Shown: positions 48,712 through 61,310, numbered from the stretch's first letter. The stretch is 64,000 bases of DNA from Parietaria judaica (GCA_954871525.1 OX940862.1:37874232-37938231), one strand, 5' to 3'. A program made the numbers and translations. The notes: generated by a model from the sequence alone, not told the origin.

Positions 48712-49033
48712 GTGCTCTTCATGCAATCATGAGCTGGTTGGAATTTCACCAGGTGCTGAAATTCCTGTCTTTGCTTTGTAACTCCCTTCAAAAATATAAT
48801 ATATATATATATATTATTCTCCATTGAAGATTTCTCAAACTATATATATACCAAACATGCTTAGTCATGAAATCATGTTACATTGTATCACTTCTTCAAT
48901 AAGTACGTGATTTTGTTATGCATATTTGTTTTTACTATTGTTCCTTCAATAACAAACCTAAAATATTACTAACATTTACTTGTCAACCATGCATGAAAGA
49001 AAAATAAGGCAATCATAATATTTAATTAACTAC

Positions 49034-49066
<33 letters not shown>

Positions 49067-49721
49067 TGCTGTTTCCGTTAAGAACACATTAACAGTCGAT
49101 GATTAAGCCAAAAACGTTACATTGTATCATCCCTTCATCGTCTCTAATTATATTTTTTTGGTCGATAATTGAGTCAAAACGTACTCAAAGTATAATTCAC
49201 GGTCAAAAAAGAACATAAAATAATTTTAATATATATTCCTCATATACCATATACTTTTACCTCTAAAAATCATCAAATATAAACTGCTCCAATAAATATC
49301 TCGCGTGTGTTTCCGTGTGTGTGTATATATATATATATATGTTTTATACATATACCAAACATGATGGAATCAATATGTTATGATTTTATAGGACGTGATT
49401 TAGTTATGCATATCTGTTATACTTGCTCGTTGCAGATTTTGCTGTATAATAAAGCCAAAACATGATTTCATAGTAGTTTCATACATCAAACTATTGGGCA
49501 ACTCAGCACATGATTTTCTAAAATGTCCATATCAGTTTGTTTTTTTCATAATAATTATATTGTCCATTTATGTGCCTGCTTAGTGTAATATTGGCAGTCA
49601 CTTTGTTTTGACTTTTTTACACCTATTTCTAATAGAATTGCTAAAAAGTATGTTGTGCTTAGATTCCCCACCATGTGCATATATATTCTTGAGAGCTCCA
49701 AATTAGTTTCATTGTTGAAGA

Positions 49722-49801
<80 letters not shown>

Positions 49802-51508
49802 GGCATAACGCATTTTGTACAATCATAAAGTAGATATATAAGCTTAAATAGGTCCATGAGGCTACAACATGATCAGTTTTCTAAACACATAACATGACTA
49901 GATCTTCTAGGGATATAATATTCTAATTAATATATATATATATATGAGCTAGGTTCTTGTTTTGAAGGTTAAGTGCGAGAATGGTTCCTCTAATTAGACC
50001 TCTATTTTAATTAGTCGATATTTAATCATAAACACAAGATTCGTTATGGTTAAAGCATATTGATTAACAAAGTATAAAATGGGACTTAATTAGTGAATTT
50101 TATCCTAAAATAGTCATGATTAATATGGCCTACATTATTCAGTATAGTCATTAAATTTTTACTATAATTGATTAGTCCTCTCATAGAGTGGTTATGTACA
50201 ATTTTGCTGAAATTGATGAAGATGTGGCCAAGCTCAACGCTAGCGAGTGGTACTTCTTCAGTTTCCGGGATCGCAAGTACGCAACGGGATATCGCACAAA
50301 TCGCGCAACGAAAACCGGATACTGGAAAGCCACCGGGAAAGATCGGACGGTGATCGACCCGGAGACGAGGGAGGTCGTGGGAATGCGGAAGACGCTCGTG
50401 TTCTACCGGAATAGAGCTCCTAACGGCATCAAATCTGGCTGGATTATGCATGAGTTTCGCCTTGAGACCCCTCATATGCCCCCTAAGGTACTACCATTCA
50501 TTACACTAAATTCATATATCTATATATAAATATACCATTTTTACATAAAATTTTGACATACCATGGCTAAGTTCGAATGAAAAAGTTTGAATATATTCTC
50601 TGACAGAGAATAGCAATGCTTATTGGCTACAATACACACACATATATTTATTTATTTATTTATTTATTTATTTATTTGTTTGCCATTCCTTTGCTATATA
50701 TAGAGAATTCAGAATACATGTGATTCTGTCTCAGAAATAAAAATCATAATTTAAAGAGGAAATAGTTTTAGAACTATTGCCGGATTTTTTTTTGTCACAT
50801 TATAGCTATTAACTTTAGGATATATATATATATATATATAGATGTATGTATATATATATATTCCGAGCACAACCTTACGTGATAAAATAATACTCCATAT
50901 ATGTGATGCGATTTTTCATGACCTAGTACTTCTACGATATGATTCATATTCTTCCATGTCATATTTACCGTATAAGTACTCAATCATATACCAAATTATA
51001 TGCCCATATATTACAAATCTTTTCTCAAAGGTAATAGTACCTTAATGTCACAATAATTGTCGAGATTCATACTTTAAGTCGAGTTAACGTCTCTTACCGT
51101 AGAGATGCTTGTAGGGTTCTACTTTCGTAAGAGATTTGTATAATTGATGTTTTAGATTCAATATCATAAAAGTACACGTGTTTCTCGTGTATTCAACCTT
51201 AACAGATGACTTTTAAGTATTATTGTCTCTAATTTAATACTTCTGCCGCAAATATCCATTCTTCCATCAACATATCATTGAAGCTTTTCCATACATTTAA
51301 TCCTTGATTTTTCTTTATATATAATCATGTGAATGAAGGAGTATAGGAACAAAACATCTAGATCAATGGTATAACTACATAATGATTGCATGTATTTAGT
51401 GCTAAATTGACGCTTCCAAAAATTAGATACAATTCATTTCACCACATATATAGATGTATCACCAACTATATAATGCCAAGAACAGATGTAATAATTAGAT
51501 TCACTGCC

Positions 51509-51544
<36 letters not shown>

Positions 51545-51975
51545 AATATAGATTTAGTAAAACTCAACCTCATTTATCTATTAAAATTGCAACCCTAGCT
51601 AGTAGCTATTGCACATCCCATGGGAAACTTTCAATAATTAACAAGTTGATTAGGCAAGTACCTACTTAAATATGTAATAAATGATGTAAAAACTAATTGT
51701 TTTGTATAAATTATAATCTAGCACCGAAGGATTTAGGATATTAACATTTCAGGTAATATATATATATACACCATAATGATGCAATATATATATAGCTACA
51801 ATCGCACGCTTATATGTATGTATAAGGGTGGGCTTACACTCCAAAGAGAGGTGTACTCCTAACTCTTAAAAAAATCCCTAAATATTTGTACTTTTCATTT
51901 TTTTTTATCATTAATTAAGTTTATTCGGTTTCGATATATCTTAGCCTTTCTTGAGATTTTAACCATGGCCGTATA

Positions 51976-52040
<65 letters not shown>

Positions 52041-52809
52041 TCAAAATTAACATGCTAATTGTGATCAGCCAAATGCTTAATATTTATATTTGTATATATA
52101 AATTCTAAATTAAGAAATAACTAATCCCTTTTATATATTTGTATATATTAACGTGTTGATCACACAAGTGTTTATGAATAGCTTATTATACACCATAATA
52201 CAATGATGTACTTCATAAAGCAATATCAATATATATATATATAATTCAAAATGAGTATTAATGTAATATATGCTAATATAGTAGGAATATGTTTATTTTA
52301 TGATGAAAAATTCATTGTCGGTCCTTAAACTTGTAAAATAAAACCATTAATTTATAACTTGTAATTTTTTTAACCTTGGTCATAACTAATTACTTCATAC
52401 ATATTATATGTATATATATTTGCAGGAGGACTGGGTATTGTGTAGAGTGTTCCACAAGAGCAAGCGATCGGAGAACAGCATGGAAGCGCTTAGCCCGCAG
52501 CACAATCTCCTGGAGAACATTGACATCAACGCCTCCTCACGCGCGCACAGAGCCTCCTCTCCAACCCCGCTCATGCCTAACTACGCCTACCAATACCACC
52601 AAACGACGCCGTTCAGATCATCCTCTGCGCTCAACAACAACTCCGCAAACTACCCCGTTCCCGACGACGGCCAAAGCGCCATCGCTGCAAACCCTAGCGC
52701 CACCGACGATTTCGGGTTTTTGTGGGACATGAATATGGAGGATAATGGGTTGGAGAATCATGGGATGCCTCACGATTTCGGCGATATTAACAGCATGGTT
52801 TTCCTTTGA
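47319..52809 (+). CDS. NAC-domain transcription factor
   Basis: Three exons in the standard NAC layout: 47319-47487, 50222-50487, 52426-52809, joining in frame to 272 residues. The start at 47319 gives MGLRDIG, the usual start of this subgroup; an in-frame ATG at 47298 would add seven residues. The NAC domain spans about residues 9-158: subdomain A ([19 protein letters not shown]), B ([13 protein letters not shown]), C ([20 protein letters not shown] then TGKDR), D ([25 protein letters not shown]) and E ([11 protein letters not shown]). The tail is Ser/Asn/Pro-rich and ends with an acidic aromatic patch ([13 protein letters not shown]), a likely activation segment. No membrane helix is seen, so the protein should be nuclear. 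The introns are long (2734 and 1938 bp) and full of AT microsatellites. Subgroup identity (NAC1/ANAC074-like) is tentative. Confidence 0.93.
47565..47735. other. GC-rich island in NAC intron 1
   Basis: A short block with CCGGCCGGCGCG, GCGCCGGCAGG, TTTCCGGCAGGGG and CACCGGCGC stands out in otherwise AT-rich intron sequence. The GCGCCGG motifs at both ends are partly inverted. It may be a small mobile element, but no borders could be proven. Confidence 0.35.
48655..48709. repeat. (AT)n microsatellite in NAC intron 1
   Basis: About 55 bases of uninterrupted TA repeats. Confidence 0.95.
49722..49801. repeat. (AAT)n microsatellite in NAC intron 1
   Basis: About 80 bases, some 27 uninterrupted AAT units; on the minus strand it produces a spurious poly-Tyr frame. 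Likely highly length-variable. Confidence 0.95.
50646..50680. repeat. (TTTA)n microsatellite in NAC intron 2
   Basis: About eight to nine TTTA units in a row. Confidence 0.9.
51979..52039. repeat. (AT)n microsatellite in NAC intron 2
   Basis: About 60 bases of uninterrupted AT repeats. Confidence 0.95.
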
Positions 52810-53356
52810 TGGTCTTCTCTTCAAATTATATAAATACATACACATATACACACACAAAAAGTTATATATAGGTAAGGGATTTATTGATTTAAGAAGTATG
52901 GTAGTGTAGTGAGTGTTTTAGTTGGGTTAGGGTACATATAGACTTTAGTTACGAGCATTTTAGGGTACAAATTTGTGAGTGATATATTGATTGAGATTAT
53001 ATTTAGATAAATATTGTGGCTTAATTAGGGTTGATTTTAATTAGGAGTCTCTTTTGCTATCATCATGCTATGTGCAAATTAATATTATTGGTATGCATGT
53101 CTTTAGAGTTCTCTTAGTTTAAGACTTTTAAGTATATATAAATATTCTTTTCCGTGATTTGATAAATTCAAGAATTGTTTATTGTAATGTATGTATATAT
53201 ATATATATATATTATATATATGTGTGCGTGTTCTTTGTGTGCGTATGCTCATTTTATAGCATAGTAAAAAGTTGATGACTAATACTCGTATATAAATATA
53301 TCCTCGTGTCCAAATAATGAAGAATAACTTTCGAATTCAGCCTGGTTTAGGATAAT
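52810..53356. other. 3' flank of the NAC gene
   Basis: Probably the 3' UTR and terminator region; AT-rich, with an (AT)n run near 53189-53211. No other feature. Confidence 0.4.
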
Positions 53357-54058
53357 GAGCAATTGCTCCCAATAGCTAAATAGAAACGTTTTATTAGCAA
53401 AGTAGTCATCCTTTACTTTATATTTGTAAAATAGCCAATATGTCTGAGGTGGCATTTAAATTTAAGTTTTTATTCCTATTATACCCTCTTAATTATCATT
53501 TCTTCATACGATTAAAATTCTAACAAAGTAACGGTTAATATACCAAAAATATGCAATTAAAATACTGTTCCCTGATAGAATAATAAACACGTATTACCAG
53601 TTTATATATGTATATAAACAAGTATTAACAGTTAATACGTTACAAACTTCATATCTATGTTCACAGTTTATACACTATGAATATATATAACCGTATATAG
53701 ATAGATCAATAACTGTTAATAATATTAACCGAATGGCTAGGTTATAGTTTCGGAATCGCTTGTATTCAATGAAAGAAGGCTTCAAATTTTTTTGAATTCG
53801 GTATTCCCTAATTTTAGGGGATTTTTAATTTCAAATATAATTTTTATTTAATATTAATATTAAAATTAAAATTTATTAGTGGAAAGGAATCTCGTTAATT
53901 ATAATTGGATAATAAAACCAGAATGTATAAATGTGATTAAGGGTATATAAGTCATTTTATAGTCATTAACATGGTTAATTGACTATGCGTAAATATAAAT
54001 TAAAAGTTGCTATTTAATAAATATCAACTTTCTATTTGACTATTACACTATAATACTC
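53357..54058. repeat. Old terminal-inverted-repeat element, borders approximate
   Basis: The left part (TAAATAGAAACG ... TTTATATTTGTAAAATAGCC, about 53378-53440) reappears in inverted, diverged form at the right (about 53985-54045; reverse complement CAAATAGAAAGTTG ... TTTATATTTACGCATAGTC). This suggests a MITE of about 700 bp. No target duplication recognised. Confidence 0.42.
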
Positions 54059-54649
54059 ATACTCATAAGATAATATTAAATTTTTCTAAAAAATAAATAT
54101 TTACTGATTGAAAAGTTATAGCCCTCAAATGATCAGATAGGTAATAGTAAAACATTGAATAGTTAATGCCTTTATTTTCTAGATACTGCATGCCAAGTTG
54201 TTTCATGCCAAGTTGCATTATAGCTTAACCGTTGTTGTGGTTTGAATTGACTAACCAAATTTAGGTTTACGATATTCTGTAGATGTGAAAATTCGAAATG
54301 CCGATTGAAACCCTGATTCATGATGAGCGGTGTATCTCAAATCGAAAAACGCAACAATAAATATACCGACCGGAATCCACAAATAGTGAGTTCTCTTTAA
54401 AATTTATTAAATATAAATTGATGAAGACTTCAAGAACGAGGTCTTAAGCTCCCCCGATGCAAAGACGGGACAATTTCCAATATCTAACATGCCTCAAGCA
54501 ATCGACCAAGCTCTCTTTGTAATACCCCTAAGCCCACTTATACAAAATATTAAACTTATACAATATATTAAACTTTAAAAAAAAAAAACCATAACCCCAC
54601 AAACGACAACAACTCTTAAATCAAAGCAAATTCTCGTCGGCCCGTTTAG

Positions 54650-54960
54650 TCGGGGTGATAGTGTGAGCCAAGTCGTCTTTCTTACGCTCGACAGGCCATC
54701 CGTTCCCTACCTTTACTTCTTGCCTGTTCGCCGTTGTCAACATGAGGTTCTTGCAAAGTCAGCACTTTGCAGAGGTGGCCCGGTGAAAATTTCTCCTCAC
54801 GCTTGAAGCAAAGACTCAGAGCACGTTTATCGCATACTCGGCCAAAGACATATGCTTATCCCTTCCTTTTCCGGTTAGCGCTGACGGCTGCTCACGTGCC
54901 TCCGCAACGACCGGTTTGATGGACTCTAAAAAATATGAATAACTTTTATTTTCGTTTCGC
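54650..54960 (-). pseudogene. Ty3/gypsy gag remnant (zinc-knuckle region)
   Basis: On the minus strand, positions 54766-54813 encode LCFKREEKFSPGHLCK, which matches the single zinc knuckle of plant gypsy (chromovirus-type) gag, except that the second metal-binding Cys is Arg. Just upstream another frame gives GKGRDKHMSLAEYA, similar to the sequence before that knuckle, so a frameshift separates them. The block is less AT-rich than its surroundings. No LTRs or pol were found nearby; this is a heavily decayed fragment. Confidence 0.55.
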
Positions 54961-55935
54961 CCCTTTCGAATCGGCTTTCAACATTCATAGGGAGGAGAAG
55001 AAATCAGGAATCGAAAATAAAAAATTGCATAAAAACTCAAGAGAAGAAATCCTCATTATGCCAGAATACATGAAATTCATGAAAAATCAGGACCCAAATT
55101 GAAACCACTTCAAAAAACAGACCCTAAAGAAAGAATATCAGAGTGCAATATCCATTCCAAATAATAATAAAAATACAACGGAAATGCTAAAGAAAACAAA
55201 GGAAATGAACTAAAATATAGATTAGAGAGTTATCGATAGCCAATAAAGAGGTTTTCCTGGAGAAGTTACATTGGATACAACATTTTCATAGGCTAAATCT
55301 TCATGAAGAACTCAGATTATGTTGGGACGAGATACTGACATTCCAGCAAGTAGTCGCCGCTAAATGGAGATGGATGGCTCCTGTGCGACTCAAAAGACTC
55401 CGGCAAGTGGTTGCCGTTTTGGGGGATGGAGTTGAAAGAGAAGAAGCGGTGAGAGGGAGATTGCGAAGGTGAAAACACGAAGAAGGTATAGAAAATGTGA
55501 TTTTGTAGAATTTTCTCCTTTCTCGTATCTACATCGATTCAGCTTAAAAGAATAAACGCTATAATCAAAAGCCATCGACGCATCCTTTCGAATTCTTTGC
55601 ATTTTGTATATTAACTCTGTCTACGTATATTATGATATTAACTGTCTCATTCGAGACTTCTTCACGAACAAAATAATCAAAACTATGATAAAATAGGACT
55701 CTCACCTACCGACTTTCCATATATATATATAGATTTAATCCAAGATAATTTTGGCCTGCTTATCTCTCTGCATATATATTATCATATGATTAATTATTTT
55801 ATCAGGAAAATTTCTCTAAAAAAAGATTTTGTTCATTACAAAAAAGAAAAAACAAGCGCGATATATAGTAATCACCTCCTTTATTATATTGACGTAAGGA
55901 ATAAGTGCCACCTTAAGGAATTGTCACTAGGTTAG
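54961..55935. other. Intergenic stretch
   Basis: No gene recognised. The moderately balanced composition at 55230-55600 may belong to the same decayed retrotransposon, but I see no motif there. Confidence 0.35.
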
Positions 55936-55939
55936 CAAA

Positions 55940-56205
55940 AAAACAAACTGGCCAGGCTGCAAATCTGCAGCCCCAGCACCAACGGTTGTGTGCAGGCTAG
56001 ACCTTGTACACGCCCGGGGCCGGGCCCTGCAGCCAGTGCAACCCGCGCGTGGGGAGGGGCTTCGGCTATGCGCATGTGCCCAAGCCCTGCAGGGTGCACG
56101 GAAATTCGCCTCGGGCGGTTACATACCTACCATGCTGCCAAAGTGCCAGGTACATGACCCGGCACGGCTAGACTCTGTCTCCCATGCTACCAATGTGCAA
56201 TTATT
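55940..56205. other. Unexplained GC-rich island
   Basis: About 260 bases rich in G+C (CACGCCCGGGGCCGGGCCCT, CCCTGCAGGGTGCACGG) inside AT-rich DNA. CTGCAGCC/CCCTGCAG motifs and GTGCCAGGTACATG/TGCCAAAGTGCC recur. No convincing protein, tRNA or bounded repeat. Candidates are a repeat end or an old inserted fragment. Confidence 0.4.
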
Positions 56206-56342
56206 TTATTTTTTTTAAAAAGGAGCATAATGATAGAATGTGCAAATATATATTATGGGATAAATTTTCTCATATATTATCTCGCAGTTCGGTAACATAA
56301 TAATAGAATTACAGGAGACTTGCCTATGCAAGTAAAGTTGAA

Positions 56343-56345
<3 letters not shown>

Positions 56346-56376
<31 letters not shown>
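56346..56376. repeat. (AT)n microsatellite downstream of the isomerase gene
   Basis: About 30 bases of uninterrupted TA repeats, some 130 bases beyond the stop codon of the minus-strand gene. Confidence 0.9.
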
Positions 56377-56381
<5 letters not shown>

Positions 56382-56504
56382 AAATGTTTCACCAAAAAAA
56401 TATCACTATGACTAATAAAAATGCCGATTGCTGGAACGGGTGGGTTGAATAAATAAATGAAGAATCAATAGAATACAATACAATACCAGAAGCCAGCACG
56501 TGCA

Positions 56505-58188
56505 TCAAAGGCCGGCCGAGACTAATCCGTGCAGGGTGACAATGCCGATCAACACGTTTTGATCGTCGATCACCGGTAAGAACTGCACAGGGGATGGTGG
56601 AGCTTCCATCTTCTTCATGGCCTCCACCGCCATGGATTCCGACCCTATGGTTCGCGGGTGCCTGTTCATAGCCAAGCTCATCAGCATTATATCCTTGAAT
56701 CATTAAAAGAGGTATGGATAATCACTGCAGTTACTCTTCATATTATCACCTGTTACACATTTCTCCGACGCTGAGCTTAAAAATGGCTTCACCGCTGGCC
56801 TTGAGTGTGCGACGCAGATCTCCGTCAGTGAAAGTGCCAATCAAGCGAAGACCGTCGTCGACAACGAGCAGACATCCGCACCCTTTGCTCGTCAACTCGA
56901 CAAGCTGATCCATTATCAGATCCGACTCCCTGCAGATCGGAAGCTCGTCTTGCTTCTTCATCACATCTCTCACCTGTATAAAATTTTCCAGAATATACCA
57001 ACGATTACAATCCAAAACAGATTTTCCGACGTTCCTAAATTGTTAACGTCCCTTGACATTGTAAATACGACCCTTCATAACGTATCAATAACGCGAACCG
57101 GAACAAAACTAAGGAGCATGAAATGCTAACTAAGAAATTTTTTCCAAATCCCAAACAATCACAAGAAACAACACATTGAAATCCCTAATCTCCCGAAATG
57201 AACCAAACCTCGAAAGATCAGGCTCGTTCTGAAATTCCTAAATCGACCAACGTTCCACAACCGAAATCTGCACCGGAACTGAAAGATTGATCGAACTCGG
57301 TTGAAAGATCCTTCATAACAAATCAATGTAGCAAGCCGAGAGATTAAAGAACAATAAATCCCCAATTTTCACAAGAAATCCATATCAATTGAAACCCTAG
57401 TGTTCCACAACCTACATCTGGTCAAAAGTCTAATTTGAATTCAAATTCTAATCAACTTTGCGAAATCCCCAAATTCAAAACTTTCACGAAAACCAGCAGA
57501 TCGAAATCCCTAATTCGCCAAACAACTTTTGTATTACCTTGAAGATGAGGCTCTTCCCGATCCGCCCAGCTGGGTGGTTCGCAGCGTACTGCTCCTTGGT
57601 GAGATTCCGGGCCTCCATGAGCGCGATCGCGACGGTGTCGCCGAACACCATCTGGATCGCCGTCGACGTCACGGGCGCGAGGCCGAAGGGGCAGAGTTCC
57701 CGCTGCAGCGGCAGGTGCACGGCCATGTCGCAAGCCGCCGCGAGCGCGCAGCCCTCGGCGGAGGTCACGGCCACGAGGAACGTGCCCCGCGAGCGCGCGC
57801 ACGGCGCGAGGCGGAGGAGCTCGTCGGAGGCGCCGGACTTGCTGAGGAGCACGAGCACGTCGCGCGCGGTGAGGGCGCCGATGTCGCCGTGGAGCGCGTC
57901 AACGGGCGCGAGGAACGCGGAAGGGACGGCGAGCGAGACGAGCGTCTGAGAGATCTTGCGGGCGACGAAGCCAGACTTGCCGACGCCGGAGAAGAAGATG
58001 GTGCCTTGGGCGGAGAGGAGGATCTTGGTGAAGGCGAGGGTGTGGGAGAGGTTGAGGTTGCGGAAGAAGAAGTTGAGGTACTCCTGCTGGGATTTGAAGA
58101 GGTTTAGGAGCTTGGATTCGTCAATGGCGGAATGGGATTCCGAATCCGGGAAGTTGAAGTCCGATGACGACGCCGGGAGCGAACCCAT
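56505..58188 (-). CDS. SETH3: Arabinose-5-phosphate isomerase (SIS + 2 CBS domains)
   Basis: KdsD-type enzyme that converts ribulose-5-phosphate to arabinose-5-phosphate, the first committed step to Kdo, a sugar needed in plants for rhamnogalacturonan II. Exons on the minus strand: 57538-58188, 56750-56973 and 56505-56661, GT-AG, joining to 343 residues (E. coli KdsD has 328). The SIS domain (about residues 45-195) has SGVGKSG (67-73), [10 protein letters not shown] (115-124), [15 protein letters not shown] (170-184) and NHPAGRIGK (204-212). CBS1 (about 218-290) includes [22 protein letters not shown]2 (about 292-343) includes [20 protein letters not shown]. There is no clear transit peptide, so it is probably cytosolic. 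Arabidopsis At3g54690 (SETH3, pollen-tube growth) is the likely counterpart. Exon 1 is strongly GC-rich, unlike exons 2 and 3. Confidence 0.95.
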
Positions 58189-58401
58189 TGTTCTCTCTAA
58201 TTCTCCTACGAATCAAATCAACTAAAATATACTATATATATGTGAAAATGGCGAAATTAACTTGCAGAGAATACATACATATAACAATTGCACACAATTC
58301 TGGACTGTGATTATGGAGGGAGGGTGACTTTGCCAACTGTCTCCGTGTCGGTGATTTCATTACTTCCAAAATAACATTTCGCTATTTATACCGGAAATAT
58401 T
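58189..58401. other. Upstream region of the isomerase gene
   Basis: Short 5' flank; minus-strand TATATATAGTATA near 58228-58240 could be a TATA region. The MITE at 58402 lies about 210 bases upstream of the start codon and thus may sit in or next to the promoter. Confidence 0.4.
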
Positions 58402-58772
58402 GGGTGCGTTTGGCACAGCTTATTTAGCCCTGTTTTTGTTTATAAAATAAACTTAACCGCTTTTCAGGTGTTTGGCAAAATTGTTTTTCCAAAAAACACA
58501 AAATCGATTTTGAATTTTTGTACATGAATTGTAAAAGCTAGGATTCGTAGCTTTTGGTTTTTTCCAAAAACAAAAATACGGTTTTAGTCTATTTTAGTCT
58601 TTTTAGCCTAAATAAATTTTTTTACCAAACGCTAAATCAGTTTTTGTTACCAGCAACAACTGTTTTATAAACAATTTACCAAACACATGCCGATTTTTTT
58701 CAAAAACAGTTTATTTTTTAAACTAAAACTAAAAACATTTTTTGTAAAAATTAAGCTGTGCCAAACGGGCCC
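58402..58772. mobile_element. MITE with GGG[TC][GC]CGTTTGGCACAGCTTA ends
   Basis: 371 bp. The left end GGGTGCGTTTGGCACAGCTTA and the right end reverse-complemented (GGGCCCGTTTGGCACAGCTTA) are nearly perfect inverted repeats of 21 bases. The flanks share ATT on both sides, compatible with a 3-bp duplication and a PIF/Harbinger-like origin, although ATT is not the usual TWA. The interior is full of AAAAAC/GTTTTT stretches. No coding capacity. Confidence 0.75.
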
Positions 58773-60785
58773 ATTAACGTGACATAAGTACTCAACACTT
58801 TTCATTATGCGGATTAAATATTCAAAGACTCAAAATTTGGATTGATTAAGGTTTTCGTCAGCGTTGGATTTACTATATATCTCCTCAAAATTATTCAAAT
58901 ATTTTTTTCTAAATAATACAAAAAATGAAGTTGATACGAGTATTGTTACTCAAAAGCGAGCCTCCACAAATGAAGACGATGCTAGTGGTAAATCTACTTT
59001 CATTCTCTATAAAACCAACAAGCTAAAAAACATTTGAAGTTTAGATGCAAACATTATACTCTTTCGCGTGTACCATATATAATTTTTAATAACATTATTA
59101 TAACGGAGACACTAATCGACACAAGTCTTTGAGTACTTAATCCGTACGACTGAAAGCTTCAGATCATGCCGCTCAAATTTTAAAAGATGGGTACTTTTGC
59201 CACCATCATCCCTATTATATACATATCATCATTTAAAAAAAACAAACAAACACCGACCGACCTTTATGTATAATATGACATGGCATATAGTATAACTACT
59301 TAACAAAATTTTGATCAAAATGCAACCATCACTAGTAAAATATGTTCTTCAAAGACTGATTAAAACAATGACCTTGAGAAAATAAATGTTTGAGGACACT
59401 TTGTGAGCCGTTGTGTATAAACAAGTGGTACATTGTGAGCAAATATTTTTAAGCACGTTTCTAAAACGTTATCTTGGAATGTGAGTGGCGTCTTCAACAA
59501 TTTGTAGTAACGTATACATGACAATGTTAAGTACTTCCGCCGCAATTTTTTCTTTATTTTTTACTTATAGAAAGAATTTGTTAAAAAAAATATTTAGGAT
59601 TTCATTAAAAACCTATCCTCTAATATCCTTATGTCAAGACACAAAATACTATTAAAAATTATATGAATCTTGATGAAAACCCAAATAAAACTATTCTCCA
59701 GTTTTTTTTTTTTTTTTTTACCTCTTAACTTATATCATTCATCAATGAACAAAATAAACTAATATGAGAAAAAGACAAAGGAAGCCTAACGTGCATTAAG
59801 AGTAAAGTGGTTATTCTATTCTAATCTAAGCATTCTTGATATCATGTTCATTAAAGTTATTTTCTGTTTATTTTTTTTTACTAATTAAAAAAAGAAAACA
59901 AAAAAGGTAAACCGACCCGTAATTCTGAATGATAACGATTTAGCTTGGATTTTTCATCGAAAATATGGAAAACAGTAACTACGAAAATGTCTGGAAAAGT
60001 TGTTAATATACTCCTAGTAACCAACATCATTTTGACGGCTTTTGACGGTTTTTAAACATTGTTAATACTGCCCCTTTTTATGGTTCCATTTAAAATATTT
60101 GTAGTGTTCAATGTATAAATAAATAAATAAATAAACTTAATACATTATTTTAACGGAAAAAGTACTTAATATTATTCATTATTGCATTAACATAAATTAA
60201 ATTTTCCATCGCTAAAGTTCTCATTGCTCGTTAATTTTCATATTCGAATTCACTATTTCATTTTTCTTCAATAGATTAACCATTTTCTTAATTAATTAAT
60301 CCACTTTTAAATTAATTAATGTTAGTTTGTTGAGCGTTTTAAAATTAAGATTGGATGTGGCTTTTGGTGGGCTATGGTCCAAGTTTAGTCCAACTATAGC
60401 TAATCCAATAATAGTGCTTCAAAGCCCAATTATGTCATCTATGATAATAAAGCCCAAACCTAGTCGAAAGCTTCGAGTGTTTGCATAAAAACATCATGAC
60501 TTTACCAAATTTTCCTTGCAAGATAATATTTTAGCAATTGAAGACAAGAAAAGCAAAATCTTAGACCAAATTGTAGCTTAATTTTTTCATGATGATCTCT
60601 TTTTTAATGCTCAAGATATTATGTGATATATAAATTAAACATTACTATAGCTCTTATTTTATTGTTAAATATGTCTCCATCCATAGACTGCTACTAAAGA
60701 CTATAGTGTACATGTGGGACTCAATTTCATAATACGACATTGTAAATAAGATTGAAAAAGAAAAACACATAAACAACAATATCTT

Positions 60786-60816
<31 letters not shown>

Positions 60817-61139
60817 CCTAACCGAAATAGAAAAGTGGCATAGATAGCTTTTTCATTCCGATATAATTGAGTAAAATGCCCTCGTCATATGTACACGTCT
60901 CAAATAAAGTTGAGGTTGATGAGCAAAACAATGAAAATAAATAACATATTGATTTTTGTTAAGACAAGAGTTTAAGGACTATTTATCACAAATTGCATAT
61001 ATTAACAGCTTCATGGTAATCTTGTTATCAAACTTTGATTTATTTAACTTAAAACTTAAATAATTTACTGATTAATTATTTTAGTGAAAGAGTGGCGGTG
61101 CTACTAACATAAACAACATCAACAACATTATAGATAAAT
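58773..61139. other. AT-rich gene-free stretch
   Basis: Contains poly-T at about 59702-59719 and an (AT)n run at about 60788-60814. No gene recognised. Confidence 0.4.
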
Positions 61140-61310
61140 CTTTTATGTTTCTAACAGTGGTTTATTTATAAATTTTGGACAACGGAAGAGTGAGTTACGT
61201 CAAAAATATGAAAGATGTACTGATGTGCAAAAATCTTTCGTATTTTTTACATAATTCACTTATTTTTTTGTCCAAAATTTATAAATAAACTACCGTTAGA
61301 AAGATAAAAT
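61140..61310. repeat. Imperfect hairpin with ~80-base arms
   Basis: Arms about 61140-61222 and 61228-61310 are inverted copies (left TTATTTATAAATTTTGGACA, right TGTCCAAAATTTATAAATAA) with only a few bases between. A transcript would form a long stem. A third, partial copy of the arm follows at about 61508-61580. Confidence 0.75.

Noticed and set aside
49555..49857. Minus-strand frame with a long poly-Tyr run
   Set aside because: Translation of the (AAT)n microsatellite in a NAC intron.
57529..58107. 192-codon plus-strand open frame
   Set aside because: It lies exactly antisense to GC-rich exon 1 of the isomerase gene, and its Glu/Arg/Gly-rich low-complexity translation is a composition shadow.
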